Of a stretch of DNA of 6,430 nucleotides, positions 5,999 to 6,430 are shown in pieces. Source of the stretch: an uncultured Clostridia bacterium (GTDB lineage Bacteria; Bacillota; Clostridia; UBA1381). Below the pieces are notes generated by a model that made no database searches, was not told the origin of the DNA, and saw only the letters and a program-made list of their open reading frames with translations. The stretch is taken from contig CAKSPW010000095.1 in NCBI GenBank assembly GCA_934486495.1, positions 1 through 6,430 of the forward strand, in the 5' to 3' direction. The first letter of the stretch is position 1. Each line of letters begins with the position of its first letter. The position numbers and the translations under genes are program-made.

Positions 5999-6090
5999 CT
6001 TTCGTACTTTTGCAAACAAAAGTACCAAAATTTCCGGGGTTCGGTATTCCCCGGGCACTAAAACCGCTCGGGGACACCCCGAGACCCCGT
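5999..6090 (-). repeat. GC-rich palindromic repeat, inverted copy
   Basis: Read on the - strand this matches the left-end repeat in order and structure. Three hairpins are visible: GTACTTTTG (6004-6012) with CAAAAGTAC (6017-6025), CCGGGG (6034-6039) with CCCCGG (6049-6054), and CTCGGGG (6067-6073) with CCCCGAG (6077-6083). Its outermost 27 bases (6064-6090) are an exact reverse complement of 6369-6395. The inner parts have diverged, but the stems still pair. With the left copy it brackets the gene cluster as an inverted repeat. Confidence 0.85.
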
Positions 6091-6368
6091 TGCAATTGAA
6101 ATTTTCTCAGTTAAGCAAGGTTTTTTGAGAGTAGTCGCTAACAGGGTTTTCGGTTTTATGTTTTATTTTGAGTGGTGTTATTTGGTTGCACCTATGAGCG
6201 AAGCCGATATGGTTTCGGCATGGGTGAGGTTTAGCAAACAGAGTATTTAGACGAATTTAAAATGATTTGAAGATGTTTGTTTTTTAAGCCAAAACTATGG
6301 CAAGTTACAATAATAGCAAGAAATTTATTATCTCTTAAATAATCTTTATGTTGAAAAACTGATTAGCG
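6091..6368. other. 278-bp spacer between convergent repeat copies
   Basis: This stretch lies between the inverted copy and the right-hand copy of the palindromic repeat. No supported gene is visible; the longest ATG frame I read is 30 codons (6158-6250), without a good ribosome site. It contains one notable fold at 6189-6226, listed separately. GTCGCTAA (6134-6141) and TTAGCGAC (6363-6370) form an 8-bp inverted repeat near its two ends. Confidence 0.55.
6189..6226 (+). other. Possible structured element (bulged hairpin)
   Basis: CACCTAT (6189-6195) pairs with ATGGGTG (6220-6226), with one G-U wobble. GCCGA (6203-6207) pairs with TCGGC (6215-6219). The two helices are contiguous on the 3' side and separated by a GAGCGAA bulge on the 5' side. 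This could be an RNA motif or part of a dispersed repeat. It matches no RNA family I recognise. Confidence 0.35.
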
Positions 6369-6430
6369 ACGGGGTCTCGGGGTGTCCCCGAGCGGCTGGG
6401 TCCGGGGGATTGCCGAACCCCCGGCGGCTT
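6369..6430 (+). repeat. GC-rich palindromic repeat, right copy (cut by window end)
   Basis: This is a direct copy of the left-end repeat and includes the part missing there, the hairpin CTCGGGG (6376-6382), TGT loop, CCCCGAG (6386-6392). Bases 6383-6430 are identical to 1-48. The GTTCTTTCG hairpin would follow but lies beyond the window. Confidence 0.9.

Noticed and set aside
6158..6250. 30-codon ORF in the right-hand spacer
   Set aside because: It has no well-placed ribosome site and no recognisable domain, and it overlaps a candidate structured element; it may be chance.
1..6430. CRISPR array, tRNA, rRNA, or complete transposase/integrase
   Set aside because: No regularly spaced repeat-spacer pattern, no cloverleaf and no recombinase motifs were seen. 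The repeats are three palindromic copies, not an array.

Overview
The window is a compact defence island from a low-GC bacterium. The consistently strong GGAGG-type ribosome binding sites, AT-rich codon use and protein families suggest a Bacillota (Clostridia-like) genome, but no gene here fixes the taxon. Eight genes lie on the + strand from 303 to 5810. Junctions run from a 14-nt overlap to 23-nt gaps, and one convincing promoter lies upstream (246-277), so a single operon is likely.

Layout: (a) 1-302 holds a GC-rich palindromic repeat, a perfect-stem hairpin, a pair of short direct repeats and the operon promoter. (b) 303-2123 looks like a first restriction-modification (RM) unit: a 57-residue excisionase/MerR-type HTH protein, a beta-class (TSPPY) amino-methyltransferase, and an Mrr-type nuclease with an N-terminal winged-helix-like region. 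(c) 2147-4756 is a complete HpaII-type system: a Vsr-like endonuclease, a C5-cytosine methyltransferase, and an HpaII-family restriction enzyme, probably acting on CCGG. (d) 4772-5810 is a two-gene module: a small three-segment membrane protein and a TIR-like (DUF1863/ThsB-type) protein. This resembles a signalling defence pair but lacks the usual Thoeris effector domains. (e) 5811-6430 is gene-poor. It holds short repeats, an inverted copy of the left-end palindromic repeat, a 278-bp spacer with a possible structured element, and a second direct copy of the repeat.

The genes probably provide layered anti-phage defence. Two RM systems would cut unmodified DNA, with the Vsr-like protein expected to repair T:G mismatches left by deaminated 5-methylcytosine. 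The TIR/membrane pair may act as a later, abortive-type response. The small HTH protein is positioned to control the operon. The first and last 48 bases of the window are identical, so the island is either bracketed by direct repeats or the sequence is a circular molecule cut open. The most interesting points are the TIR/membrane module, the Vsr-like protein lacking a canonical catalytic histidine and the zinc ligands, and the flanking repeats, whose hairpins differ by pair-preserving changes.
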